Part shown: positions 48,074-56,206 of the stretch, piece after piece
Layout of the letters: each line of letters opens with the position of its first letter
How positions within the stretch are numbered: the first letter of the stretch is position 1
DNA from: Pseudomonas wuhanensis
Lineage (GTDB): Bacteria; Pseudomonadota; Gammaproteobacteria; Pseudomonadales; Pseudomonadaceae
Reading direction: 5' to 3'
Length of the DNA: 64,000 nt
Assembly: GCF_030687395.1 (NCBI RefSeq)
Contig: NZ_CP117430.1
Location: 5,890,001-5,954,000 of the forward strand
Notes under the pieces: model-generated
The model's input: the letters and a program-made list of their open reading frames with translations, nothing else
What the model was told of the DNA's origin: nothing
Databases searched by the model: none
Translations under genes and position numbers: made by a program

Positions 48074-49348
48074 ATGAAAAACGCATCTCCAGCCCGTGCC
48101 TGTGGTATCGACTTCGGCACGTCCAACTCCACCGTCGGCTGGCTGCGCCCCGGCATGGAAACGCTGATCGCGCTGGAGGACGACAAGATCACCCTGCCCT
48201 CGGTGGTCTTCTTCAATATGGAAGAACGCCGCCCGGTGTACGGCCGGCTGGCGCTGCACGAGTACCTGGAAGGTTACGAAGGCCGACTGATGCGCTCGCT
48301 CAAGAGCCTGCTGGGTTCCAAGCTGATCAAGCACGACACCAGCGTCCTGGGCACGGCGATGCCGTTCAAGGACCTGCTCGGGCTGTTCATCGGCCAGTTG
48401 AAGAAGCGCGCCGAAGCCGCCGCCGGTCGGGAATTCGAGGAAGTGGTGCTGGGCCGTCCGGTGTTTTTCGTCGATGACGATGAAATGGCCGACCAGGAAG
48501 CGGAAAACACTCTGGTGGATGTAGCCCGTGCCATCGGCTTCAAGGACGTCTCGTTCCAGTACGAACCGATTGCGGCGGCGTTCGACTATGAGTCGACCAT
48601 CGAAAAAGAAGAGCTGGTACTGATTGTCGACATCGGCGGTGGTACATCGGACTTCTCGCTGGTGCGCCTGTCCCCTGAACGCCGCAACCACGACAACCGT
48701 CACGACGATATTCTCGCCACCGGTGGCGTGCACATCGGCGGGACCGATTTCGACAAGCAGCTGAGCCTGCAAGGCCTGATGCCGCTGTTCGGCTACGGCA
48801 GCCGGATGAAGAGCGGCGCCTACATGCCGACCAGCCACCACATGAACCTGGCGACCTGGCACACCATCAACTCGGTGTACTCGCAGAAGTCGACTCTGGC
48901 CCTGGGCAGTATGCGTTACGACATCGAGGACACCGGCGGCATCGATCGCCTGTTCAAGCTGATCGACCAGCGCGCCGGGCATTGGCTGGCCATGGAAGTG
49001 GAAGAAACCAAGATCCAGCTGACCCACGCCGACAGCCGCCATGTGCCGCTGGATCGGATCGAACCGGGTTTGAGCGTGGAACTGAGCCGGGCACTGTTCG
49101 AATCGGCCATCGACAACCTGCTGGAGCGGGTGCGCAACAGCGTGACCCAGTTGCTGAACGACGCCAACGTGCGGGTCGATCAGGTGGACACGGTGTTCTT
49201 CACTGGCGGTTCGAGCGGAATCCCGGCGCTGCGCAACAGCGTCTCGGCGATGTTGCCGAATGCGCAGCATGTGGAAGGCAACATCTTCGGCAGCATCGGT
49301 AGCGGGTTGGCGATCGAGGCGATGAAGCGCTACGGCACCCTCGCCTGA
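48074..49348 (+). CDS. Hsp70-like ATPase, YegD type
   Basis: 424 residues. Contains an actin/Hsp70 nucleotide-binding domain: phosphate 1 GIDFGTSNSTVGW near residue 11, phosphate 2 LVLIVDIGGGTSDFSLV near 183 and adenosine motif VFFTGGSSGIPALRNSV near 376. It stops where DnaK begins its substrate-binding domain, so it is a stand-alone ATPase like E. coli YegD. Divergent from cbpA, which suggests a link with a J-protein; that is inference. Start at 48074 rather than a TTG three codons upstream. Confidence 0.85.
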   Translation: MKNASPARACGIDFGTSNSTVGWLRPGMETLIALEDDKITLPSVVFFNMEERRPVYGRLALHEYLEGYEGRLMRSLKSLLGSKLIKHDTSVLGTAMPFKDLLGLFIGQLKKRAEAAAGREFEEVVLGRPVFFVDDDEMADQEAENTLVDVARAIGFKDVSFQYEPIAAAFDYESTIEKEELVLIVDIGGGTSDFSLVRLSPERRNHDNRHDDILATGGVHIGGTDFDKQLSLQGLMPLFGYGSRMKSGAYMPTSHHMNLATWHTINSVYSQKSTLALGSMRYDIEDTGGIDRLFKLIDQRAGHWLAMEVEETKIQLTHADSRHVPLDRIEPGLSVELSRALFESAIDNLLERVRNSVTQLLNDANVRVDQVDTVFFTGGSSGIPALRNSVSAMLPNAQHVEGNIFGSIGSGLAIEAMKRYGTLA

Positions 49349-49368
49349 TCTGAAACCGAGGCGCCCCC

Positions 49369-49432
49369 ATCGCGGGCAAGCCCGCTCCCACAGGTCATGC
49401 GCTGTCCTTGTGGGAGCGGGCTTGCCCGCGAT
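49369..49432. repeat. REPIN between convergent genes
   Basis: Arms ATCGCGGGCAAGCCCGCTCC and its inverse, between the Hsp70-like gene and the AI-2E family transporter. Confidence 0.92.
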
Positions 49433-49462
49433 GGGGCCAGTCCAGACACTACATCACCCGGA

Positions 49463-50476
49463 TCAAACCATCCCCACCTGCTTCAACTCACTCTTCAGAT
49501 ACGCGTAGTAAATCGGCCCCGCCACCACCCCCGGCAGGCCGAACGCGGCTTCGAACACCAGCATTGCCAGCAGCAACTCCCACGACTTGGCACTGATCTG
49601 CCCGCCGACAATGCGTGCGTTGAGGAAATATTCGAGCTTGTGGATAACAATCAGGTAACCCAGCGCCGCCACCGCCACCCAGATCGACAGCGACAGGCCG
49701 ACGATGGTGATCAAGGTGTTCGAGATCAGGTTGCCGATCACCGGCAGCAGGCCGAGCAGGAAGGTCAGCACGATCAGGGTTTTGGTCAGCGGCAGCTTGA
49801 TCCCGAACATCGGCAGGACCACCGCGAGGAAAATCCCGGTGAAGAAAGTGTTGAGCAGGGAAATCTTGATCTGGGCGAAAACGATGTTGCGAAACGCCTG
49901 AACCAACAGGTGCAAACGGTCGAACAGCGCCGCGGCCAAGGGTTTGCGTTTGGTCACATCCGGCGCTCGCTGCAAGGCGATGATCGCCCCCAGCACCATG
50001 CCGATCAGCAGCGTCACGAACATGTGCGCCGCGTCCTTGCCCACCAGTTGCAAATCGCTGAGATGCTTGCTCATCCACTGGCCGATAGCCACGCGAAACT
50101 CGGCGGCACTGGCCGGCAAATAGGCGTCGATGAACGGCGGCAACTGCCCGCGCGCGCGGTCGACCACGACCATGAATTTATCGAGAGAAGCGCCAGGGTT
50201 TTCCGCCTCGTGCAGCAGAAAACTGATCGCACCGGCAAAGATCAGCGCCAGCACGCTGACCACCAATGTCCCCAGCAACGCCACCGCCAGCCAGCGCGCA
50301 CGGCGGCCTTCGATCAGCCGCTGCAATTGCGGCGTGAGCATGTTGACCAGTTCGAACACCAACAACCCGGCCAGCAGGCTGGGCAGCAATCGCAGAGGGA
50401 GCACCAGCAGCAAACCACCAAAAATGATGACCCAGCTGATGAGCAACAAGACCTGACGTTGAGAAAACGCTGACAT
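49463..50476 (-). CDS. AI-2E family (PerM/YhhT) membrane protein
   Basis: 337 residues with about eight hydrophobic helices. VVLPMFGIKLPLTKTLIVLTFLLGLLPVIGNLISNTLITI near residue 215 and FEAAFGLPGVVAGPIYYAYLKSEL at the end mark the family. Members are exporters of varied or unknown substrate; true autoinducer-2 export is shown only for a few. Confidence 0.85.
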   Translation of the reverse strand: MSAFSQRQVLLLISWVIIFGGLLLVLPLRLLPSLLAGLLVFELVNMLTPQLQRLIEGRRARWLAVALLGTLVVSVLALIFAGAISFLLHEAENPGASLDKFMVVVDRARGQLPPFIDAYLPASAAEFRVAIGQWMSKHLSDLQLVGKDAAHMFVTLLIGMVLGAIIALQRAPDVTKRKPLAAALFDRLHLLVQAFRNIVFAQIKISLLNTFFTGIFLAVVLPMFGIKLPLTKTLIVLTFLLGLLPVIGNLISNTLITIVGLSLSIWVAVAALGYLIVIHKLEYFLNARIVGGQISAKSWELLLAMLVFEAAFGLPGVVAGPIYYAYLKSELKQVGMV

Positions 50477-50569
50477 ACAGCCTCAAAACGAACGACGTAA
50501 AAGGATTGGCAGTCTGCCAGCGTTCCGGGGCGAGCACTAGGAATTGTGTCGGTCGGCCTTACTGGCCCC

Positions 50570-50659
50570 TTCGCAAGCAAGCCCGCTCCCACACTGGATC
50601 TATTGTGAACGCACTATCTGCGCACGCCAGAGAATAAATGTGGGGCTTGCTCGCGAAAG
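50570..50659. repeat. Degenerate REPIN
   Basis: TCGCAAGCAAGCCCGCTCCC ... GGGGCTTGCTCGCGAA; the arms differ and one has lost part of the core. Confidence 0.7.
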
Positions 50660-50703
50660 GGCCAGCACAACCGCCACAAAGCTTCCCGATCCGACAGCGC
50701 TGC

Positions 50704-51009
50704 TTATTTTTTCTTCAGGCATTCGCTCATGAAGGTTTTGCGCGCATCGCCCTTGAGCGCCTGGGTCGTGGCGTCGGCGTTGCAGGTTTTCATCTTTTCT
50801 TGTTGAGGAGTCATGGGCTTGGCGGCATCGGCGGCCGGCGCGGCTTTGAGGCAGGTGCTCATGAAGGCTTTGCGTTCGTCGCCCTTGAGGCTTTTTGCGG
50901 TAGCGTCAGCATTGCAGGTGGTCATTTTGTTCTGTTGGGCAGTGGCGGCGAAACCCTGGGAGCAGAGCAGCAAACCGACCATCAACAACGGGGCACGCAA
51001 CATCTTCAT
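50704..51009 (-). CDS. PsiF-repeat periplasmic protein
   Basis: 101 residues. Signal peptide (MKMLRAPLLMVGLLLCSQGFA), then two PsiF repeats, KMTTCNADATAKSLKGDERKAFMSTCLK and KMKTCNADATTQALKGDARKTFMSECLK, each with a Cys pair. PsiF was first noted as phosphate-starvation-inducible in E. coli; function unknown. Confidence 0.88.
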   Translation of the reverse strand: MKMLRAPLLMVGLLLCSQGFAATAQQNKMTTCNADATAKSLKGDERKAFMSTCLKAAPAADAAKPMTPQQEKMKTCNADATTQALKGDARKTFMSECLKKK

Positions 51010-51081
51010 GGAGTGTTCTCCTTGTTACCGCACCGATGGATGCGGCCTTGTTTCGGAGTGTAGACAAAGCCTGTTACACGT

Positions 51082-51870
51082 TCACCTGCTATCGAGGTGG
51101 CTGCGTCGATATTGCTCAGGCGTGCACCCGGCCTGACGCTGAAACATCGCGATAAACGCCGAGCCGGTGCTGTACCCCATGTCGAAGGCGATTTCCTGAA
51201 TGCTGCGCTGGCTATCGAGCGCTTCGATCGCCGCCAGAAACCGCAACCGTTGCCGCCACTCCCCGAAGCTCATGCCCAACTCGCGGACAAACTGCCGGGC
51301 CAACGTGCGTTCGCTGACGTGAATTTGCGTGGCCCAGTGCGCCAATGGCCGATTATCCCCAGGCTCGGTCTGCAAGGCTTCAAGGATTGCGAGCAGCCCG
51401 GGGCTGCTGGCGTAGGGCAAGTAACACTCATGCATCGGCGCCTGTTGCAGTTGGTCCACCAGCACTTGAGCCAGACGCTTGTCTGCATCGTGCTCGGGAA
51501 TTTTCACATCGCGGGCGGCGAAGTCCTTGAGGATCGCCTTGAGAATATCGCTGATCGCCAGGGTGCAGGCCTGTTGCGGCAGATCACGACACAGCGTCGG
51601 CGCGAGGCAGACCGCGCGATAGTTGATCGGCTGATTGCTATAGAAACTGTGCTCGGTCCCGGGCGGCACCCACACCGCGTATTGCGGCGGCGACATGAAG
51701 CGGCGGCTGCCGATTTCCATGTGCAGGACGCCATTGGCCGAATACTCGAGGGTCCCCCAAGGATGATGGTGGGCCGAGGCGTATTCATGGGTGTTGAAGT
51801 CGGCATAACGGAAATAGACCGGGGCCGGCAACTCGCTGAAATCCAGCAGGTCGATGTGTTTGCTGTTCAT
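51082..51870 (-). CDS. AraC-family transcription regulator
   Basis: 262 residues. N-terminal cupin-like domain (HHHPWGTLEYSANGVLHMEI, with metal-binding-like histidines) and a C-terminal double helix-turn-helix (HVSERTLARQFVRELGMSFGEWRQRLR, SIQEIAFDMGYSTGSAFIAMFQRQAGCTPEQYR). Divergent from the EamA transporter at 51968, so probably its regulator. Confidence 0.9.
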   Translation of the reverse strand: MNSKHIDLLDFSELPAPVYFRYADFNTHEYASAHHHPWGTLEYSANGVLHMEIGSRRFMSPPQYAVWVPPGTEHSFYSNQPINYRAVCLAPTLCRDLPQQACTLAISDILKAILKDFAARDVKIPEHDADKRLAQVLVDQLQQAPMHECYLPYASSPGLLAILEALQTEPGDNRPLAHWATQIHVSERTLARQFVRELGMSFGEWRQRLRFLAAIEALDSQRSIQEIAFDMGYSTGSAFIAMFQRQAGCTPEQYRRSHLDSR

Positions 51871-51967
51871 GCTGTCTGGAATCAGAGGCAGGTTGTCTGG
51901 ATCGCAGTATAGGCATTGATTCAGACAAGCGGATAATCACCCTTCATTAACGTTCTGGTTTTTCCCG

Positions 51968-52855
51968 ATGCAATACGCTTATCCCCTGCTGGCCATTTTC
52001 ATTTGGGCCGGCAACACCGTGATCAACAAACTCGCGGTGGGCGCGATCTTCCCCGCCGAAATCGGCTTCTACCGCTGGCTGCTGGCCGCGCTGCTGTTCA
52101 CCCCGTTCATGCTTAAACCGGTGATCGTCCACTGGCCGTTGATCCGCCCGAACCTGGGCAGGATTTTCATCCTCGGCGTGCTCGGCATGGCGGTTTATCA
52201 GAGCCTGGCTTACTTCGCTGCAACGCTGACTTCGGCCACCAACATGGGGATCATCTTGTCGCTGATGCCGCTGATGTCGCTGGCCATGGCGATTGTCAGC
52301 CTCGGCCAACGCCTGACCGCCGGGGCACTGGCCGGCGCGGTGTTGTCGTTTGCGGGGGTCTTGGTGGTGGTGTCGTCTGGCAGCCTTGGCGCATTGCTGG
52401 AACACGGGGTGAACCTGGGTGACGCGATGATGCTGATCGCCACGCTGGCGTATGCGATTTACAGCACCCTGTTGAAAAAATGGCAGCTGCGTTTGCCACC
52501 ACTGGTGTTGTTGTATTTGCAGGTGTTGGTCGCGGTGGTGGTGCTGTTTCCGCTGTTCCTCGCCTCACCGAAAATCGGCCCGACCCTGCAGAACATTCCG
52601 CTGGTGCTCTACGCCTGCCTGCTGGCCTCGATGCTTGCGCCGCTGGCGTGGATGCAGGCCGTGGTGCGCCTGGGGCCGAGCCGAACCACGCTGTTTTTCA
52701 ATTTGCTGCCGTTGATTACGGCGCTGATTGCGGCGTTGGTGCTGCATGAGCAGTTGGCGCTGTATCACCTGGTGGGTGGGGTGTTGACGTTGGGTGGGGT
52801 GATTTTGTCGGAACGCTGGACCACCGTGCTGAGCCGTAAGATCAGCGCTGCCTGA
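51968..52855 (+). CDS. EamA/DMT-family exporter
   Basis: 295 residues with ten helices in two EamA repeats (YPLLAIFIWAGNTVINKLAVG; AMMLIATLAYAIYSTLLKKW). Drug/metabolite transporter superfamily, substrate unknown. Divergent AraC regulator 97 bases upstream. Confidence 0.88.
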   Translation: MQYAYPLLAIFIWAGNTVINKLAVGAIFPAEIGFYRWLLAALLFTPFMLKPVIVHWPLIRPNLGRIFILGVLGMAVYQSLAYFAATLTSATNMGIILSLMPLMSLAMAIVSLGQRLTAGALAGAVLSFAGVLVVVSSGSLGALLEHGVNLGDAMMLIATLAYAIYSTLLKKWQLRLPPLVLLYLQVLVAVVVLFPLFLASPKIGPTLQNIPLVLYACLLASMLAPLAWMQAVVRLGPSRTTLFFNLLPLITALIAALVLHEQLALYHLVGGVLTLGGVILSERWTTVLSRKISAA

Positions 52856-52863
52856 CCGGACGC

Positions 52864-53001
52864 CTTCGCGGGCAAGCCACGCTCCCACAGGTTTTGTGTC
52901 GGGCCGGCAATGAGCACGGCGCCAAACCTGTGGAAGGTTTTGTGTCGGACGCTGGCAATGGGCGCGACGCCAAACCTGTGGGAGCGTGGCTTGCCCGCGA
53001 A
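52864..53001. repeat. REPIN with duplicated loop
   Basis: Outer arms CCTTCGCGGGCAAGCCACGC and its inverse. The loop contains two copies of a GGTTTTGTGTCGG ... GCCAAACCTGTGG palindrome in tandem. Same subtype as 56091-56182. Confidence 0.85.
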
Positions 53002-53027
53002 GAACGATAACGCGGTCTCACTGCCGA

Positions 53028-53918
53028 TCACACACCGGCCGCTTTCAACCGCGCCGCATGTTCGACAAACAACCGCACCGGCTCTGCGCCCTTGCCCACC
53101 AGCCCCAACGATTGGTTGACGATATCGAAGTGATCCATCGGGTATTCATCGCCAATCACCGTCCCCAAATGCGAGCTGTAACGCCCGACCATCCCGTCGC
53201 AATGCCCCGCCTCGCGCACGAAGGTCCTGGCAAACAACCGGCAACTGCGATTGGTCCCGTCGAACAGGTTGCAGCCGCGATCGGTCTTGCCCGGCTGCAA
53301 GGTTCCGGACCAGGAGTAATAACGCACGCCATTGACCACTTCCGGGCCATGCCCGCCCCAGGTGTCAGGCAGGCCTTGGGGATAACGCTGATTGAACAGC
53401 GCCACGCCCGCCGTGGTCAGGGACTGGTGCGAAGCCGGGATATCCACCGGCAGTCTCGGCCCGCGATAGCCGGTTTCCAGCAGGCACATCAACGCGCTGA
53501 TCAGCCACAGTAAAAAGCTCAGCAGCCGGCCCTTGGCGCTGTCAGCCGGATAATGGGTGTGCAGATGGTCCGCCAGCTCCGAGCCGTGATTCGGCCCGGC
53601 CACCGACGTCACCGAAGCCACCTGGTCCGGGCGTTTTGCCGCCGCGTAACGGGCGGTCAACGAGCCTTGGCTGTGGCCGATCAGGTTGACCTTTTCGGCC
53701 CCGGTTTCGCGCAGAATCTCCTCGATCCGTGCCAGCAATTGCTCGCCGCGTACCTCGGTGGAGTTGAGCGGCGAGACCTGCACCGCAATCACGGTCGCCC
53801 CATCCCGGCGCAGCGCCGAAATGATTCCGTACCAATAGGGATACAGCAGCAGCCGTATAAACCCGAGCATTCCCGGGACCAGCACCAAGGGGTAACGCGT
53901 GGCGGAACCTTGCGACAT
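53028..53918 (-). CDS. Triacylglycerol lipase, family I (LipA-like), no signal peptide
   Basis: 296 residues. Alpha/beta hydrolase with the family I lipase layout: YPLVLVPGMLGF near residue 9 (oxyanion region), nucleophile Ser83 in GHSQG, Asp241 (HCDGMVGRYSSHLG) and His263 (MDHFDIVNQSLG), plus Cys pairs. Matches Pseudomonas LipA in residue spacing but begins almost directly with the mature enzyme, with no export signal and no lif foldase gene nearby. Either intracellular or released by another route. Confidence 0.85.
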   Translation of the reverse strand: MSQGSATRYPLVLVPGMLGFIRLLLYPYWYGIISALRRDGATVIAVQVSPLNSTEVRGEQLLARIEEILRETGAEKVNLIGHSQGSLTARYAAAKRPDQVASVTSVAGPNHGSELADHLHTHYPADSAKGRLLSFLLWLISALMCLLETGYRGPRLPVDIPASHQSLTTAGVALFNQRYPQGLPDTWGGHGPEVVNGVRYYSWSGTLQPGKTDRGCNLFDGTNRSCRLFARTFVREAGHCDGMVGRYSSHLGTVIGDEYPMDHFDIVNQSLGLVGKGAEPVRLFVEHAARLKAAGV

Positions 53919-54024
53919 GGATGAACATCCTTGTGATCGGTGAGATGAAGCAAGATCGGATGCAAGGCATCAGCCAAGCATCGCCACCCAAGATGACAAC
54001 TCAACGACCAGTCTATGACATCCC

Positions 54025-54330
54025 CTACTTCAACCCCACCACGCCCGCCACAATCAGCCCCACCGACACCAGTTTGAGCGCAGTCAGGCTTTCGCCGAGC
54101 AGCGCAAAACCGAGAAACACTGTGCCAAGCGAACCGATGGCGGTCCAGATCGGGTAGGCAATGCTCACCGGCAACTCGCGCATGGCCAGGGTCAGGAAAT
54201 AAATCCCACCCACGGCCGCTACCACCGTTATCACCGAAGGCCAGAGCCGGGTGAAGCCTTCGGCGTACTTCATGCCCATGGCGAAGGTGACCTCGAACCC
54301 GGCGGCGATCAGCAAGAACAACCAGGCCAT
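54025..54330 (-). CDS. Small multidrug resistance (SMR) transporter
   Basis: 101 residues, four helices. SMR pattern: AWLFLLIAAGFEVTFAMGMKYAEGF with the essential Glu13, and SIAYPIWTAIGSLGTVFLG. The GFTRLWPS segment is closer to the SugE/Gdx branch than to EmrE. Starts right after the azoreductase stop, so in one operon. No guanidine riboswitch was seen upstream. Confidence 0.88.
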   Translation of the reverse strand: MAWLFLLIAAGFEVTFAMGMKYAEGFTRLWPSVITVVAAVGGIYFLTLAMRELPVSIAYPIWTAIGSLGTVFLGFALLGESLTALKLVSVGLIVAGVVGLK

Positions 54331-54969
54331 CTAGAACTCCCTGGCCAGCGCCAGCAAACGCTGCTCGGCCTCGGCCACGGAAACCTGGAAGGTGCGCTCG
54401 GCGGATTCTTCGCCCTCGGCAGCCACGACCGTGACGTCGGTGATGCCGATAAACCCCAAGGCAGTGCGCAGCAATGGATCGGCATGGTTCATCGCTTCAA
54501 GTTCACCGCCGGGGCCGAAGCCAAATCCGCCGCGACTGGTGACGATCAACGCCTTCTTGCCCCGCAGCAGCGGTTCGTACTGAGCGACGCCGTTATCCAG
54601 AGTGTGATTGAACGTCAGCCCGAGCCGCACGATCTGGTCGATCCAGGCCTTGAGGCCGCTGGGCACGCTGAAGTTGTACATCGGTGTGGAAATCACCAAC
54701 AGATCATGGCCGAGCAACTCCCCCACCAGTTCATCGCTGAATGCCAGATCGGCCTGCATCGACAGCGGCCGCGCTTCAGGTTCCGGATGAAAAGCGGCCG
54801 CCACAAACGCTTCGTTGACGGGCGGAATCAACGCCCGGCCGACCTCACGGCGGGTCAGTTGCGACTGCGGGTTACGAAGCTGCCAGGCCGAAAGAAACAC
54901 CTCGGCCAAACGCCGCGAATGAGAACGGTCGCCACGGGGGCTGGCGTGGATGGCAAGAATTCTGTTCAT
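54331..54969 (-). CDS. azoR: FMN-dependent NADH-azoreductase
   Basis: 212 residues. Flavodoxin-like fold: [49 protein letters not shown] near residue 95 and [12 protein letters not shown] near 140 are AzoR hallmarks. Reduces azo compounds and quinones. The ATG at 54969 has AGGAGATTCAG upstream. In an operon with the SMR transporter and divergent from a LysR gene, a common quinone/electrophile-response layout. Confidence 0.9.
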   Translation of the reverse strand: MNRILAIHASPRGDRSHSRRLAEVFLSAWQLRNPQSQLTRREVGRALIPPVNEAFVAAAFHPEPEARPLSMQADLAFSDELVGELLGHDLLVISTPMYNFSVPSGLKAWIDQIVRLGLTFNHTLDNGVAQYEPLLRGKKALIVTSRGGFGFGPGGELEAMNHADPLLRTALGFIGITDVTVVAAEGEESAERTFQVSVAEAEQRLLALAREF

Positions 54970-55059
54970 CTGAATCTCCTTGAAGACTAAACTCAAACTG
55001 CTTGTGGCTTGCAGCTTGAAGCCGGCTGCCACGCCCCTTCAAATGAGAAAAAATCAATC

Positions 55060-55080
55060 TGGATGAATCTATTTCATCCA
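55060..55080. promoter_or_regulatory. 21-base palindromic operator between azoR and lysR
   Basis: Perfect inverted repeat TGGATGAA-N5-TTCATCCA ending 11 bases before the LysR ATG. Contains the T-N11-A form expected for LysR proteins. Probably the binding site of the adjacent regulator. Confidence 0.65.
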
Positions 55081-55091
55081 TGGAGTTTTAA

Positions 55092-56036
55092 ATGTTTGCC
55101 TCGCTGCCGCTGACTGCCCTGCGCGCCTTCGAATCCGCCTCGCGCTTGTTGAGTTTCAAGGCCGCCGCCGAAGAACTCTCTGTGACGCCGACGGCGGTCT
55201 CCCACCAGATCCGCTCCCTGGAGAACTGGCTCGGCGTGCCGCTGTTCGAACGACTGCCACGCCAAGTGCGCCTCACCGAGTGCGGCGAACGGCTGTTCCG
55301 CAGTCTGCACGGCGCCCTGCTCGAAGTGGCGCAAAGCGTCGATACCTTGCGCCCGCAACGCAGCGGCACGAACCTGACGATCTCCACCACGGCCGCCTTC
55401 GCCGCCCTCTGGCTGGTGCCGCGGCTGGGGCGATTTTATGCCCGGCATCCGACTATCAGCGTGCGGCTGGACACTCACTGCGAAGTCATCGACCTGCATC
55501 AGGACGCCAGCGTCGATCTGGTGGTGCGTTACAGCCTCGACGATTACCCGAACCTTTATGGTTTGTGCCTGTTCGACGAGTCCTTCGGGGTCTATGGCTC
55601 GCCTGAACAAGTGGCGTTGGCGTCCAGTCGGGTACCGACCCTGATCAGTGTGCGCTGGCACAACTCCAAGCTGTATGCCCACGGCTGGGAGGCCTGGTGT
55701 GTACGATCCGGCGAAACCTGGCTGACCGAACAACCAGCGGTGCGTGAATACGACGAAGAGCATTACGCCCTGCAAGCCGCCATCGCCGGGCAAGGCCTGG
55801 TGCTGGCGAGCAATATTCTGGTGTCGGAAAGTGTGGCCAGCGGCTTGCTACTGCCTTATCGGGGGGACATTCAGGTCGACGGGGCCGGATACAGCGCGCT
55901 GTGCGTACCGGGCCGTGAACGGCATCCGCCGGTGCGGGCGTTTTTTGCGTGGTTGCAGGAAGAAGCCCGGTTGTCTGGTCTATTGCCAAGATCGCAGCCT
56001 GCGGCAGTTCATATGGCAGAACGCATTCCATTGTAG
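55092..56036 (+). CDS. LysR-family regulator, GcvA-like
   Basis: 314 residues. N-terminal winged helix (LTALRAFESASRLLSFKAAAEELSVTPTAVSHQIRSLENWLGVPLFER), then a substrate-binding domain (LTISTTAAFAALWLVPRLGRF, DLVVRY). Divergent from azoR-SMR with a palindrome in between, so it likely controls them and itself. The inducer is unknown. Confidence 0.9.
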   Translation: MFASLPLTALRAFESASRLLSFKAAAEELSVTPTAVSHQIRSLENWLGVPLFERLPRQVRLTECGERLFRSLHGALLEVAQSVDTLRPQRSGTNLTISTTAAFAALWLVPRLGRFYARHPTISVRLDTHCEVIDLHQDASVDLVVRYSLDDYPNLYGLCLFDESFGVYGSPEQVALASSRVPTLISVRWHNSKLYAHGWEAWCVRSGETWLTEQPAVREYDEEHYALQAAIAGQGLVLASNILVSESVASGLLLPYRGDIQVDGAGYSALCVPGRERHPPVRAFFAWLQEEARLSGLLPRSQPAAVHMAERIPL

Positions 56037-56090
56037 AAGCATCGATGACATGGCCGATATTCTGAAAGATCTGTAGCGGCTATTGGACCG

Positions 56091-56182
56091 CCTTCGCGGG
56101 CAAGCCACGCTCCCACAGGTTTTGTGTCGCATGCCGACAATGGGCACGACGCAAAACCTGTGGGAGCGTGGCTGGCCCGCGA
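56091..56182. repeat. REPIN between lysR and the asmA-like gene
   Basis: Arms CCTTCGCGGGCAAGCCACGC and GCGTGGCTGGCCCGCGA, with an AGGTTTTGTGTCG ... CGCAAAACCT inner stem. Confidence 0.88.
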
Positions 56183-56206
56183 TGGCGTCTTCACAGACGC
56201 CGAAAG

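Noticed and set aside
54331..55059. Guanidine riboswitch upstream of the SMR gene (which would make it a Gdx exporter)
   Set aside because: The SMR gene directly follows azoR and no guanidine aptamer pattern was seen before azoR.
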